DNA of 64,000 nt from a bacterium (lineage in GTDB: Bacteria; JAMOTN01): the NCBI GenBank assembly GCA_027062325.1, contig JAMOTN010000079.1, positions 1 through 64,000 on the forward strand, given 5' to 3'. Positions 1-9,172 of this stretch are shown in pieces. Both the position numbers and the translations under genes were made by a program. The first letter of the stretch is position 1; each line of letters begins with the position of its first letter. The notes under the pieces are model-generated. The model made no database searches. It was not told where the DNA came from and worked only from the letters and a program-made list of their open reading frames with translations.

Positions 1-421
1 ACACAAATTCCGCAAAATTTACATTCCCTCTACCTGCTCCAACCCATGCAGCTCCTCCTACGGTCGATGGAAAACCTATAAGTCCTTCCAAACCCGAGTA
101 ACCTCTTCGTGCCAACTCATTAATAAAGTACGATAAGTTAGTTCCTGCTAAAGCTAAAACCCTATCTCCTAAAAACTTTACCCCTTTTAGGTACCTTAAC
201 GAAACAACAGGAAGCTCTAAACCGGGAGGCAACAAAACATTCGATCCATATCCTAAAACCAAACACTCCTGACGAGCAATAACCTCTAAAGCAGAATCCA
301 GAGTTCGTGGAAAAGCAGCCCACACTTCTCCTTCAGTCGCAATAGTAGTCAACTCAGATATTTTAACTTTCTTAAACTCAATCCTATGAACAGTTTCATT
401 TAAGTCAGAAAAAATAAACAT
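1..421 (-). CDS. murB: UDP-N-acetylenolpyruvoylglucosamine reductase (MurB), N-terminal part
   Basis: The frame runs from an ATG at 421 leftward off the window edge with no stop, giving 140 N-terminal residues; the C-terminal part is missing. MurB reduces UDP-GlcNAc-enolpyruvate to UDP-MurNAc with an FAD cofactor. The visible part is its FAD-binding domain: a GYGSNVLLPPG segment (family form GxGSNxL), then AGTNL, and GLEGLIGFPSTVGGA, which matches the family GLExLxGIPGTVGGA. It is the last visible gene of the mur cluster, 41 bp after murC, in a typical murG-murC-murB order. The ATG is preceded by GAGGTTCAAA. Identity is firm, although only half of the protein can be read. Confidence 0.9.
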   Translation of the reverse strand, partial: MFIFSDLNETVHRIEFKKVKISELTTIATEGEVWAAFPRTLDSALEVIARQECLVLGYGSNVLLPPGLELPVVSLRYLKGVKFLGDRVLALAGTNLSYFINELARRGYSGLEGLIGFPSTVGGAAWVGAGRGNVNFAEFV

Positions 422-462
422 TTGAACCTCAATTAACCTCCCCTATTTCATATCATCAACAT

Positions 463-1698
463 TTAACCAGCAATTTTGTGCGCAATTTTAGTTATATCTC
501 CAGCCCCTAGAAACGCCACGGCTTCAAATCCCCGAAGTTTATTCAAGTAATCCTTCACCTCGTACTTATCAATTACCTTTCTCCCCAGCTGATTCGCCAA
601 ATCTTCTGAGGTTATGCTCCCTTTTTTCTCTCCTGCTGAGTAAACGGGCAAAACTGCCACTTCATCCGCCATTTTTAAAGCCTGGGCAAACTGATCTATA
701 AATTTTTCTAAACGACTGTAGCGATGTGGCTGGAAAACAACTGCCACTCTTGAGTGCTTCTCTTTTAAAGTCTTTATAACCGCTTCAACCTCAGTTGGAT
801 GATGGGCATAATCATCGTAAATCAACATCTCATTGAACCTACCTATGACTTCAAGCCTTCGTGCAACTCCTTGAAAACTGCTTATAGCTTCCACTGCTTC
901 AGCAATAGGAATAACTTCAGAAACAGCTATAATAGCTAATGCAGCATTTAAAAGGTTATGCCTTCCCGGTACTTTCAAATTTAATTCGTAACTCTTCCCC
1001 AAATACTCCAACCTATTTCCCACAACATCCCAATCTCTCCCCTTCAAAAGCATCCCCTTCATTCCAAGATCAACTGTTGTAACAACTCGCTTTGACTTCT
1101 CCGCAAAGTTTCTTATTTCAGACAAAACTTCTTCCTTACTTGAGTAAAAGTCTGGATGATCCAATTCAACATTTGTTATCACTGCAATAGAAGGTCGATA
1201 ATAAGTAAGTGTTCTATCACTCTCATCTGCTTCAATTACTGCTACTTCTTTACCACTCCAATAAAAATTACTCCCCCACTCTCGAACAACACCACCGATG
1301 GCAGAAACAAAAGGATAACTCATTCGGTACAAAATCCAACTAATCATCGCACTTGTTGTAGTCTTACCATGTGTTCCTGTCACCGCTATTTGATAATACC
1401 TATTAGCAAGTCTCGCTAGTAAAGCAGCCCTTGGTAACACCTCTAATCCCAATTGATAAGCAGCCTTTAACTCCTCATGCTCTGCACTAATAGCCGTGCT
1501 CACTCCAACCACTTCAACTCCATGAAGATGAGCAGGATCATGCCCTACAAAACATTTTATCCCCTCCTCTGCCATAACATCGAAAGTGTAACCCCTTCTA
1601 GCATCACAGCCAGAAACCTCTTCACCTTCTTTTTTCAACCAAAGTGCAACAGCACTCAAACCTATTCCCCCAACTCCTATGAGATGATAGCTAGCCAT
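463..1698 (-). CDS. murC: UDP-N-acetylmuramate--L-alanine ligase (MurC)
   Basis: This cytoplasmic ligase adds L-alanine to UDP-MurNAc using ATP, the first step of the peptide stem. The 411 residues show the N-terminal GVGGIG nucleotide-binding turn (residues 8-13), the ATP loop TGTHGKTT (107-114), the EADESD segment near 155, and the C-terminal DDYAHHPTEV block of Mur ligases. Length is slightly short for MurC but all domains are present. The start ATG at 1698 has an AGAGGGG ribosome site and lies 22 bp inside the end of murG, so the two are translationally coupled. It is followed closely by murB. Confidence 0.96.
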   Translation of the reverse strand: MASYHLIGVGGIGLSAVALWLKKEGEEVSGCDARRGYTFDVMAEEGIKCFVGHDPAHLHGVEVVGVSTAISAEHEELKAAYQLGLEVLPRAALLARLANRYYQIAVTGTHGKTTTSAMISWILYRMSYPFVSAIGGVVREWGSNFYWSGKEVAVIEADESDRTLTYYRPSIAVITNVELDHPDFYSSKEEVLSEIRNFAEKSKRVVTTVDLGMKGMLLKGRDWDVVGNRLEYLGKSYELNLKVPGRHNLLNAALAIIAVSEVIPIAEAVEAISSFQGVARRLEVIGRFNEMLIYDDYAHHPTEVEAVIKTLKEKHSRVAVVFQPHRYSRLEKFIDQFAQALKMADEVAVLPVYSAGEKKGSITSEDLANQLGRKVIDKYEVKDYLNKLRGFEAVAFLGAGDITKIAHKIAG

Positions 1699-2687
1699 CG
1701 GTTCAACCCCTCTTTGGCAGGAATTACTCCAAGCTCTTTTCTTATCGCTTGCAATTTTTCCATCATTATAGCACGATTGGAAAAGATATACATTAAACTT
1801 TCGAGAACTCTACTTATTTTGCTTATCTCCTCTTCTTTTATTATAACTCCTCCCTCACCCATCATTTCAGCATTCCTGAATTGGTGGCCCATCCTCGACG
1901 TAGCAAGTGGTACTAAAATTGCAGGCTGAGCTGAGTCTATTAACTGAAACACAGTACCAGCCCCAGCTCTAGATATAACACAATCAAATTTTCCAAAGTA
2001 ATGACTAACTCCCTCTATATAATCAGCTATCTGCAGCTCTTCATCTTCAAATTCAACAAACTTATCGAAGTGTTTCCCCGCTATGAGAAAAATTTTAAAC
2101 TTGACAAGCGGTGCAAACTTTTTAAGATCCACAGCCAACCTACAAAGAACCTCAGCTCCCTGACTTCCCCCAACTATCAAAACTTTCTTATCATCCTCTC
2201 GAAGAAATTTTTCAATCTTCAAATAAGGCTTAAAGCGCCTCTTGAAGTAGTAACTTGAAAAGTCAGAAGCAATATCTGCACCAAGATAATTTCCAAATGG
2301 CGATATGAGTCTTCCTCCCAACCACATCCCTAACTTATTAGCTAGTCCCAAAGATGGATCAGCATTGTAAACCCACAAACTCCCCGATTTAGCTGCAAAT
2401 ATGGCTGGAATAGAAAGATAAGCTCCTGCTATTAAAGTTACATCCACATCCAATCTTTTTAGCTTCGCAACCTCCCGAGTGAGCGAAAACCAGAACCTCC
2501 TGTCAAATCGCGAAAAGGAAGCTGGCACAAAAAAGCATCCCAACTCATACGCCAGCTTTTCCTCTATTTTACCGGGTATCCCATACCAAAATACTTCAAA
2601 ATCGGTATTATCTCCTAAAAAAGAGGCAGCTCCAGCTAAGGGATAGGCATGTCCACCCGTTATTCCGCCCGCCAGCAATACTCTCAT
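1677..2687 (-). CDS. murG: UDP-GlcNAc:undecaprenyl-PP-MurNAc-pentapeptide GlcNAc transferase (MurG)
   Basis: MurG is the peripheral membrane glycosyltransferase that turns lipid I into lipid II on the inner face of the cytoplasmic membrane. The 336-residue protein begins with the glycine-rich GGITGGHAYPL loop (family GGTGGH) and has GGSQGA in the second Rossmann domain, followed by SRAGAGT, the usual UDP-GlcNAc site region. The ATG overlaps the ftsW stop by 4 bp (ATGA), and the gene overlaps murC at its other end. This is a normal dcw arrangement. The family assignment is clear. Confidence 0.95.
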   Translation of the reverse strand: MRVLLAGGITGGHAYPLAGAASFLGDNTDFEVFWYGIPGKIEEKLAYELGCFFVPASFSRFDRRFWFSLTREVAKLKRLDVDVTLIAGAYLSIPAIFAAKSGSLWVYNADPSLGLANKLGMWLGGRLISPFGNYLGADIASDFSSYYFKRRFKPYLKIEKFLREDDKKVLIVGGSQGAEVLCRLAVDLKKFAPLVKFKIFLIAGKHFDKFVEFEDEELQIADYIEGVSHYFGKFDCVISRAGAGTVFQLIDSAQPAILVPLATSRMGHQFRNAEMMGEGGVIIKEEEISKISRVLESLMYIFSNRAIMMEKLQAIRKELGVIPAKEGLNRWLAIIS

Positions 2688-3820
2688 AACCTTATTCTTC
2701 TCCTTTTTCTGGAAGAAACCTCAGCAAAACGCGATATGGCAAGTATAAAACCTATCTCGATGAAAAACATCAAGGTAGCACTACCACCATAACTCAAAAA
2801 TGGCAGTGGTAAACCCGTAAGAGGTAACACTCCAACGTTTACCGCAATGTTAAAAAATATGTGAACTGCAATTATAAATATCATACCCAGCCCTGCCACA
2901 TATTCAAATACCGCTCCTTTTTTCTTTTCTAAACTCGCCATCAATAACCTGTAAAGAGATAAAATCAAAAGAAAGTAGAAAACAAATAAAATAACAACGC
3001 CAACGTATCCAAGCTCACAAGCCAATACAGCAAAAATCGAATCGGAGTGCTGCTCCGGCAAAACCCCTACAAACTCAGCTTCTCTCCCCAACCCAACTCC
3101 TATCAACCCACCATACCCTATAGCAGTTTTTAACTTTATCACATGATATCCAATTCCTAACTTATCTTCCCAAGGATTCAACCAAGCCTTTATACGGTTT
3201 AAACGATAAGTAGAAGACGTGACGTATATATAGGAGAACACGAGCAATACTAAAAACATGGATAGGATATTCTTAAAAGGCACTTTAACTATCCACATCA
3301 AAGCAAAGAAAACCGTAACCAAAACCATACCTGTTCCAAAATCAGGCTGAAGCATTATGAAGAAGGCATTTAAACCAACCACAAGAAGTAGAGATAACAT
3401 TTCACGAATCTTTTTGGGAACACCGTATTTAGCAAACCAGTAAGCTGTATATATAACAACCGCAAACTTAGCAAATTCAGAAGGTTGGAAAACATAACTA
3501 CCAAGCTTTAGCCATCTCCTAGCTCCTTTTATAGTGAGAGAAAACTTTGGAGATATAAACAAAATAAACAAGAGAAATATTGAGAAAAACACTAACCTTG
3601 GAGCAGTCCTTTGCCAAAACTGAGGATTTATACGTGATACCACAAGCATAGCGGCAGTTCCTATCAATATCCATATTAGCTGCCGCCTCAAAAAAAACGA
3701 TGAATCACCAAATTTTTTAATACCAGCTGAGTAGCTGGCACTGTATAACACTACTAACCCATAAGCAATAATCGAAGCAAGTATAACATATATAACGTAT
3801 CTCAAGTACCTTGTTCGCAT
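2684..3820 (-). CDS. ftsW: Peptidoglycan glycosyltransferase FtsW (SEDS family)
   Basis: A 378-residue polytopic membrane protein with about ten hydrophobic segments. SEDS proteins polymerise lipid II; FtsW does so at the division septum together with FtsI. Family landmarks are the N-terminal LVVLYSAS segment, QPSEFAK, LQPDFGTG, and the C-terminal LPLTGLPLPFLSYGGSA. The gene lies between murD and murG. The ATG at 3820 overlaps the murD end by 19 bp and has only a weak ribosome site; a TTG at 3805 that overlaps the murD stop is an alternative start. RodA cannot be fully excluded by sequence, but the context next to ftsI and murG favours FtsW. Confidence 0.93.
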   Translation of the reverse strand: MRTRYLRYVIYVILASIIAYGLVVLYSASYSAGIKKFGDSSFFLRRQLIWILIGTAAMLVVSRINPQFWQRTAPRLVFFSIFLLFILFISPKFSLTIKGARRWLKLGSYVFQPSEFAKFAVVIYTAYWFAKYGVPKKIREMLSLLLVVGLNAFFIMLQPDFGTGMVLVTVFFALMWIVKVPFKNILSMFLVLLVFSYIYVTSSTYRLNRIKAWLNPWEDKLGIGYHVIKLKTAIGYGGLIGVGLGREAEFVGVLPEQHSDSIFAVLACELGYVGVVILFVFYFLLILSLYRLLMASLEKKKGAVFEYVAGLGMIFIIAVHIFFNIAVNVGVLPLTGLPLPFLSYGGSATLMFFIEIGFILAISRFAEVSSRKRRRIRL

Positions 3821-5139
3821 ACTTCTATCTTAACAAACCTTTTAAAAAATTCACCTCTCTCCTCATAAGATTTAAATCTATCGTAGCTGGAGGTTGCTGG
3901 CGAAAACAACACAACATCCCCCGGCTCAGCAAGCTCATTTGCCTTTCTTATGGCATCCTCAAGTTTCACAAATCTATAATCAGCTTCTACATCAACCTTT
4001 GCTAAATCTCCAGTAACTATGCTTACCTTTGCTGGCAACTTTTCAACAGGTGTCCAATCCAATTTCTTATCGTATCCTCCCCATATCAGTATTACATTCT
4101 TTTTGGGATAATATGAGTAAAAAGCTGCAACTGTAGAATCAGTCGAAGTAGATTTTGAATCATTTACCCAAACAATACCATTACATTCCACCACAAACTC
4201 AAGCCTATGAGGTAAAAATTCATAACTACGTAGCTGCTTACAAAACTCATTCCAACTCATACCAAACTGATCAACCACAGCCCAGGCATACAACACATTG
4301 TCTAACCTAAAGCCAAAAATTTTCTCGTTATCAAACTCTCCCAATAAATTACCTCTCCTGTAAAACTTACGTTCTTGTCGAATATAATCTCTTCCCACTA
4401 CCACAAGTTTATTCTCATCTACATCAAAAAACTTCAACAACTTTTCTAAATCTTTTTCTCCTATGACAATAACATCAGAATGTAATACTAGCTCGGACTT
4501 TATCCTCCAATAAGTATCCAAGTTCCCATATCTGTCTAGGTGGTCCTCCCACAAATTCAATATACATCCAACCTTAACTTTAAAATTGGTATTGTACTCA
4601 AGCTGAAAACTACTAACCTCTAAAACCAAATCTTCGAGGTTTCTGTCAACTTCAGAACAAACTCTAGCAGGGGGTATTCCAACATTTCCAACAGCTACCT
4701 TACCTAAAATATGTGCAATCATAGTGGTAACAGTCGTTTTTCCCTTGCTTCCAGTAACAGCAGCCGCATAATAACCTTTTTTAAATCCCCATACTAAATC
4801 TATATCTCCTAAAACCTTGACCCCATCCATTACAGTTTTCAAACTTTTTTTCTTAAATAACTCAAGCACTTTAATTGGCGGTACCCCCGGGGATACAACC
4901 AACCACTCCACATGCTTCAAGTTAGCAAGAATTTCTTCTAGACCTTTTTTTCCCCAATCCGAATCATCAAACATAAAACTCCTTATTCCTTTCTTATCCA
5001 AAAACTCCTTTACTGCTCTCGCAGTCTTTCCCTTTCCATAAATTCCAAACACATCTGCACACTTCAACTCTTCAGCAGTCAAATTTCCTATTCTCTCTCT
5101 CACTCTTTGCAGTACTTCAAAATATTCTCCAACTTGCAC
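3802..5139 (-). CDS. murD: UDP-N-acetylmuramoyl-L-alanine--D-glutamate ligase (MurD)
   Basis: MurD adds D-glutamate to UDP-MurNAc-L-Ala in the cytoplasm. The open frame extends to 5283, but that would overlap mraY by about 100 bp, so I place the start at the GTG at 5139, which follows CAGGGA at a good distance; this gives 445 residues. Visible motifs are the N-terminal GIYGKGKTA turn, SPGVPP, the ATP loop TGSKGKTT (129-136), NLWEDHLDR and VNDSKST (family NDSKATN). It sits between mraY and ftsW in the mur cluster. The extra upstream codons have no family similarity that I can see, which supports the shorter start. Confidence 0.93.
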   Translation of the reverse strand: MQVGEYFEVLQRVRERIGNLTAEELKCADVFGIYGKGKTARAVKEFLDKKGIRSFMFDDSDWGKKGLEEILANLKHVEWLVVSPGVPPIKVLELFKKKSLKTVMDGVKVLGDIDLVWGFKKGYYAAAVTGSKGKTTVTTMIAHILGKVAVGNVGIPPARVCSEVDRNLEDLVLEVSSFQLEYNTNFKVKVGCILNLWEDHLDRYGNLDTYWRIKSELVLHSDVIVIGEKDLEKLLKFFDVDENKLVVVGRDYIRQERKFYRRGNLLGEFDNEKIFGFRLDNVLYAWAVVDQFGMSWNEFCKQLRSYEFLPHRLEFVVECNGIVWVNDSKSTSTDSTVAAFYSYYPKKNVILIWGGYDKKLDWTPVEKLPAKVSIVTGDLAKVDVEADYRFVKLEDAIRKANELAEPGDVVLFSPATSSYDRFKSYEERGEFFKRFVKIEVCEQGT

Positions 5140-5180
5140 TAAGCATCCCTGCCTTTTACTTCCATAAAAATCTTGCCCAA

Positions 5181-6236
5181 TTAACGATTGAATATAACTC
5201 CTATTCCAAGTACCGCCAATCCAAGAAGCGAAGCAATTATTGCAACAATCCAGAATCTCAACACTATTTTTGTTTCTGCCCACCCAAGCAACTCAAAGTG
5301 ATGGTGAATCGGACTCATTCTAAAAACTTTTCTACCAAAAAAGCGATATGAAGTAACCTGAATTATCACGCTCAAAGCTTCCACAACAAATATTATTCCC
5401 ACAATCGGTAAAAGCAACTCCTGTTTCACCACAAGAGCAAGAGCCCCCAAAGCCGCCCCTACCGACAATGAACCAACATCTCCCATAAATATCTCTGCTG
5501 GCGGACAATTGTACCACAAAAAACCCAAACACGCCCCCACAACTGAAGCTGCAAGGGGGGCAAGTTCTCCTGCATAACTTATAAATGGAATACCAATGTG
5601 TGAGGAAAAAATTTTATTTCCTGCTACATATATCACTGGAACATAGGCTAATATAGCAATTAAAATGGTTCCAGCCGCCAAGCCATCTAATCCATCCGTT
5701 AAATTCACAGCATTGGAAGTTGCAGTTACCACAAAAGCTGCAAATATAGGATAAAGTTTTCCCAACTCAACAGCAGTATTAATCCCTGGAATAAACACGT
5801 AAGACTTGCCATCCACAAACAACCAAATTCCAAGAAGTAACCCCACTACAAATTGAGCTCCTAATTTAGTATAAGCACTAACTCCATCACTTTTCCCAGT
5901 AGCAACCTTTTTTAAATCATCTAAAAATCCAACTATGGCCATAGCAAGCATAACAAACAATACCCAAACAACCGCTACATTCAAACCGCACCAAGCAAGT
6001 GCTGAAAATAAAATAGCTACAACCATAACAACGCCACCCATAGTAGGCTTTCCGCGTTTTGCATCGTGTGTCTGGGGAGTATGTTCTCTTTTAGGCTGCC
6101 CAACTTTCTCTTTCAAAAACCCCCTTATCATTGCCGGCAAAAGTACCACCACTATCAAAAACGTTGTTATAAGGGAAAAAAGTGTTCTAAGCGAAATCGC
6201 AGACAGAGAAAAACTCTTCAACAGATAATAAATCAA
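5181..6236 (-). CDS. mraY: Phospho-N-acetylmuramoyl-pentapeptide transferase (MraY)
   Basis: MraY transfers phospho-MurNAc-pentapeptide from UDP to undecaprenyl phosphate, forming lipid I at the inner membrane. The 351-residue polytopic protein shows the family signatures: HDAKRGKPTMGG near the first cytoplasmic loop, GFLDDLKK, NAVNLTDGLDGLA with its catalytic aspartates, EIFMGDVGSL, and the C-terminal MSPIHHHFEL histidine motif. Length is typical. It lies between murF (32 bp upstream) and murD (41 bp downstream) on the same strand. Confidence 0.97.
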   Translation of the reverse strand: MIYYLLKSFSLSAISLRTLFSLITTFLIVVVLLPAMIRGFLKEKVGQPKREHTPQTHDAKRGKPTMGGVVMVVAILFSALAWCGLNVAVVWVLFVMLAMAIVGFLDDLKKVATGKSDGVSAYTKLGAQFVVGLLLGIWLFVDGKSYVFIPGINTAVELGKLYPIFAAFVVTATSNAVNLTDGLDGLAAGTILIAILAYVPVIYVAGNKIFSSHIGIPFISYAGELAPLAASVVGACLGFLWYNCPPAEIFMGDVGSLSVGAALGALALVVKQELLLPIVGIIFVVEALSVIIQVTSYRFFGRKVFRMSPIHHHFELLGWAETKIVLRFWIVAIIASLLGLAVLGIGVIFNR

Positions 6237-6268
6237 CTCTATCCCTCCATAAGTTAAACTTACCCACG

Positions 6269-7657
6269 CTAAATCCGCAGACCAAGTGCCTTTTCAAGTC
6301 TAACAGCCCTTGAAGCCTTTAAATATACTATGGGCTTTTCCAACTTTGAAATCCAGCGTTTTAACTCCCTATAAACAACATCGGAATTCTCATCGTCCAA
6401 GTAATCTATCCCCAATTTCACAACCTCAACATTTGAAAAATTACTCAACACCTCAACCAAATCATCATAAAAGTTTCCAAGCAAAATAAAAACAAATTTA
6501 ACAAAGCTTTTACAAACAAGTAGTCTTATACTATCAATCAACACCTTTTTCTCCGAAGAAGCTATCTCCTCTATTCTTCCTAAACAAGCCACAACATCCA
6601 TTTGGTTATTGAAAGCAATCTTCTCCAAAGTTCTAATACCAGAAAGCAACGTTTCAATAGAGGCATTGTAACAATCTAGCACTATCTCAACCTCTTTCTC
6701 AGCAATTTCCCTTTTCAATACTTCCATTCTAGCCCTAGCAGAACTTTCAAAATTAACTAACTTTTCAAGCTCCGAAAATGGCACTCCTAAAACATGTAAA
6801 ATTCCCATCAACAAAGCTAAGCTAATTGAAAGATCAACTAATGACGAAACTTTTATATCACCAACATCTACCTTGTATTCTTTCATACTTTTCCAATCTC
6901 TAATTAGAAAATTCTTAGCTTCATACACAGCACCACTAAGGTCAACCTTTTTTCTTTCAATCGGCTCAACAAACAAAACTCTTCTCAAACTAGCACGTTC
7001 TAAACCTTTAAAATAACCTTCCAAATAACTGGGTGCAAGTAGTATCTCACTACGTTTGAATAATTTTACCTTCTCTCCAAAAATTTCATCTTTAGAGCCA
7101 AAATTTCCAGAATGAGCACTTCCTATAGCAGTTAATACACCTATATTGGGCTGTAGTATCCACTCCAATTCATCCATCTCTCCTAGGGAATTTATCCCAA
7201 CCTCAAACACAGCATCAACCGAACGTGAATTGATCATCTCCATAGGAAGACCGATGAAGTTGTTGAAGTTGCCCCTACTAGCCGAAAATCCCCAATCTTT
7301 CAAAATCCAATGAGCCAACTCCTTAAATGTAGTTTTTCCATAACTTCCAGTAACGCCAATAACAACGCCCATCCTTTTGCGTAAGTAATAAGCAATTCTT
7401 TTCAACGCCTCCAAAGTATCATCAACTAAAACACCACTCCCACTAAGTCTCCTAGTAGCTACCCAAAAAGCCGCCCCTTTATTCTTTGCCTCTTCCCAAA
7501 AATCAGCACCATCTCTTTTTCCTTTTAAAGCCCAAAAAGCCCGATTTTTAACATCGCGCCGTGAATCAATCTCTATTCCTAAAGCTGCTTTGTTTTTCCC
7601 AAATAACTTCCCTCCCAAAACTTCGGCTATCTCCTTACTTAAAACAACCCCAGCCAC
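6269..7657 (-). CDS. murF: UDP-MurNAc-tripeptide--D-alanyl-D-alanine ligase (MurF)
   Basis: MurF adds the D-Ala-D-Ala dipeptide to complete the cytoplasmic precursor. The 462-residue protein has the N-terminal IDSRRDV segment for UDP-MurNAc binding, the ATP loop TGSYGKTT (103-110), and the SRGNFNNFIGLP stretch, which corresponds to the family NxNNxIGxP. The C-terminal domain has LDCYNAS (family DxYNANP). The start is a GTG directly after the murE stop codon, with AAGGAG just upstream inside murE, so the pair is probably coupled. The C-terminal third is divergent, but the position and motifs are decisive. Confidence 0.93.
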   Translation of the reverse strand: MAGVVLSKEIAEVLGGKLFGKNKAALGIEIDSRRDVKNRAFWALKGKRDGADFWEEAKNKGAAFWVATRRLSGSGVLVDDTLEALKRIAYYLRKRMGVVIGVTGSYGKTTFKELAHWILKDWGFSASRGNFNNFIGLPMEMINSRSVDAVFEVGINSLGEMDELEWILQPNIGVLTAIGSAHSGNFGSKDEIFGEKVKLFKRSEILLAPSYLEGYFKGLERASLRRVLFVEPIERKKVDLSGAVYEAKNFLIRDWKSMKEYKVDVGDIKVSSLVDLSISLALLMGILHVLGVPFSELEKLVNFESSARARMEVLKREIAEKEVEIVLDCYNASIETLLSGIRTLEKIAFNNQMDVVACLGRIEEIASSEKKVLIDSIRLLVCKSFVKFVFILLGNFYDDLVEVLSNFSNVEVVKLGIDYLDDENSDVVYRELKRWISKLEKPIVYLKASRAVRLEKALGLRI

Positions 7658-9172
7658 TTAGTGTTTCATCTCCTTATATCCCAATTCCATTAAAGCCTGA
7701 CGCGCAATTTCTCTATCATCAAAATCTATAACTTTATCTCCAATTATTTGATAAGTCTCATGACCTTTTCCAGCTATAACAACAGTATCCCTATTTTTTG
7801 CCATTTTTATAGCTTTGAATATTGCTTCTCTCCTATCCGGTATAACAACGTAATTATCCGTTTTTCCCTTTATACCAACTAGTATGTCATCAATTATCCT
7901 AAGAGGATCCTCACTTCTAGGATTATCAGAGGTAACAACAACATAGTCTGCAAGTTCAGCAGCATACTTTCCCATCATCGGACGCTTTTCTCTGGCTCTG
8001 TCCCCTCCACAACCAAATACCACTATGACACGCCCTTCTGTCAGCTCACGCGCCAATTCAAGCAACTTTTTCAAGCTCTCTGAAGTATGAGCATAATCAA
8101 CAACCACAGCAAAATCTTGGCCCTCATCTATTAACTCAAACCTTCCCGGTACTCTTTTTAAACTCTCTATCCCTTTAACTATTTTCTCAACCCTCTCAGG
8201 ATAAGCTGACAAAACCATGGAAAAAGCCATCAAAGCGTTATACACGTTAAAAAGCCCTGGCAAAGCTATACTCACCTCAAAATCTTTCAATTGCACTCCC
8301 AACATACTAGAAACTCTATCTGAAAAAATCAATTTAAATCTACTTCCCCCAAGTCCAGTTTCAATAATCTCAAATTCAATATCCTTTATTCTCTTACCAT
8401 CTCTTCTACCAACCCCAATCACAGGAAGTGCACTTTCACGCCGCAATCTCATTCCCCAATTATCATCAAGATTAATAACTCCAACAGTTTTCTCCTTGAA
8501 AAGTCGCCAATCTGTAAACAAAAGTCTCTTAGCCTGATAGTAATCTTCCATACTAACGTGAAATTCCTGATGCTCCGGAGATAAATTTGTGAACCCAACT
8601 GCATCAAAACGTGTTCCCACAACTCGCTCAAGTTTCAAAGAATGACTGGACACCTCCATTGCCACTGCATTAGCACCTTCATCAACAAACCATTTAAAAA
8701 GTCTCTGCAGTCTAACTCCATCAGGCGTAGTATTAGAGGAACTCTTTTTAATGTTTCCCAATCTATACTCCACTGTTCCTATAACTCCGGGCTTCAATCC
8801 CAACTCTTTCAAAGCTGCCTCCATAAAATAGGTTGTAGTAGTCTTACCACAAGTTCCAGTAATCCCAAAAACTCCTAATTTATCAGAGGGATAATTGTAG
8901 ATTCTACTAGCCAATACTCCTTGTATGCGATAAGTGTTATTCACAACAAACTGAGGAGCATCAACCTCAACTTTTCTCTCAACTATAAAAGCAACTGCTC
9001 CTTTCTTTCGCGCTTCCCAAACATAATCATGGCCATCATGTCTGTGCCCTTTAACCGCCACAAAACAACTCCCCTCTGTAACCTCACGCGAATCGTTTGC
9101 TATATCACAAACTTCACAATCTTCTCCAACAAATTCACCATCTAACCCTCTGATCAACTCAGAAAACTTCAC
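7658..9172 (-). CDS. murE: UDP-MurNAc-L-Ala-D-Glu--meso-diaminopimelate ligase (MurE)
   Basis: MurE adds the third residue of the stem peptide. The ATP loop TGTCGKTT is at 105-112. The C-terminal DNPR motif (in SDNPRSEDP) is the signature of meso-diaminopimelate-adding enzymes, as opposed to the lysine type. I chose the GTG at 9172 rather than the frame limit at 9181: GGAGGT lies 9 bases upstream of it, and it forms a 4-bp GTGA overlap with the ftsI stop. This gives 504 residues, the normal family length. Other landmarks are SNTTPDG, the EVSSHSL block, and AGKGHETYQ near the end. Confidence 0.95.
   Translation of the reverse strand: MKFSELIRGLDGEFVGEDCEVCDIANDSREVTEGSCFVAVKGHRHDGHDYVWEARKKGAVAFIVERKVEVDAPQFVVNNTYRIQGVLASRIYNYPSDKLGVFGITGTCGKTTTTYFMEAALKELGLKPGVIGTVEYRLGNIKKSSSNTTPDGVRLQRLFKWFVDEGANAVAMEVSSHSLKLERVVGTRFDAVGFTNLSPEHQEFHVSMEDYYQAKRLLFTDWRLFKEKTVGVINLDDNWGMRLRRESALPVIGVGRRDGKRIKDIEFEIIETGLGGSRFKLIFSDRVSSMLGVQLKDFEVSIALPGLFNVYNALMAFSMVLSAYPERVEKIVKGIESLKRVPGRFELIDEGQDFAVVVDYAHTSESLKKLLELARELTEGRVIVVFGCGGDRAREKRPMMGKYAAELADYVVVTSDNPRSEDPLRIIDDILVGIKGKTDNYVVIPDRREAIFKAIKMAKNRDTVVIAGKGHETYQIIGDKVIDFDDREIARQALMELGYKEMKH

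Noticed and set aside
5140-5283. Longer murD frame starting at 5283
   Set aside because: It would overlap mraY by about 100 bp and the extra residues do not look like MurD; the GTG at 5139 has a good ribosome site.
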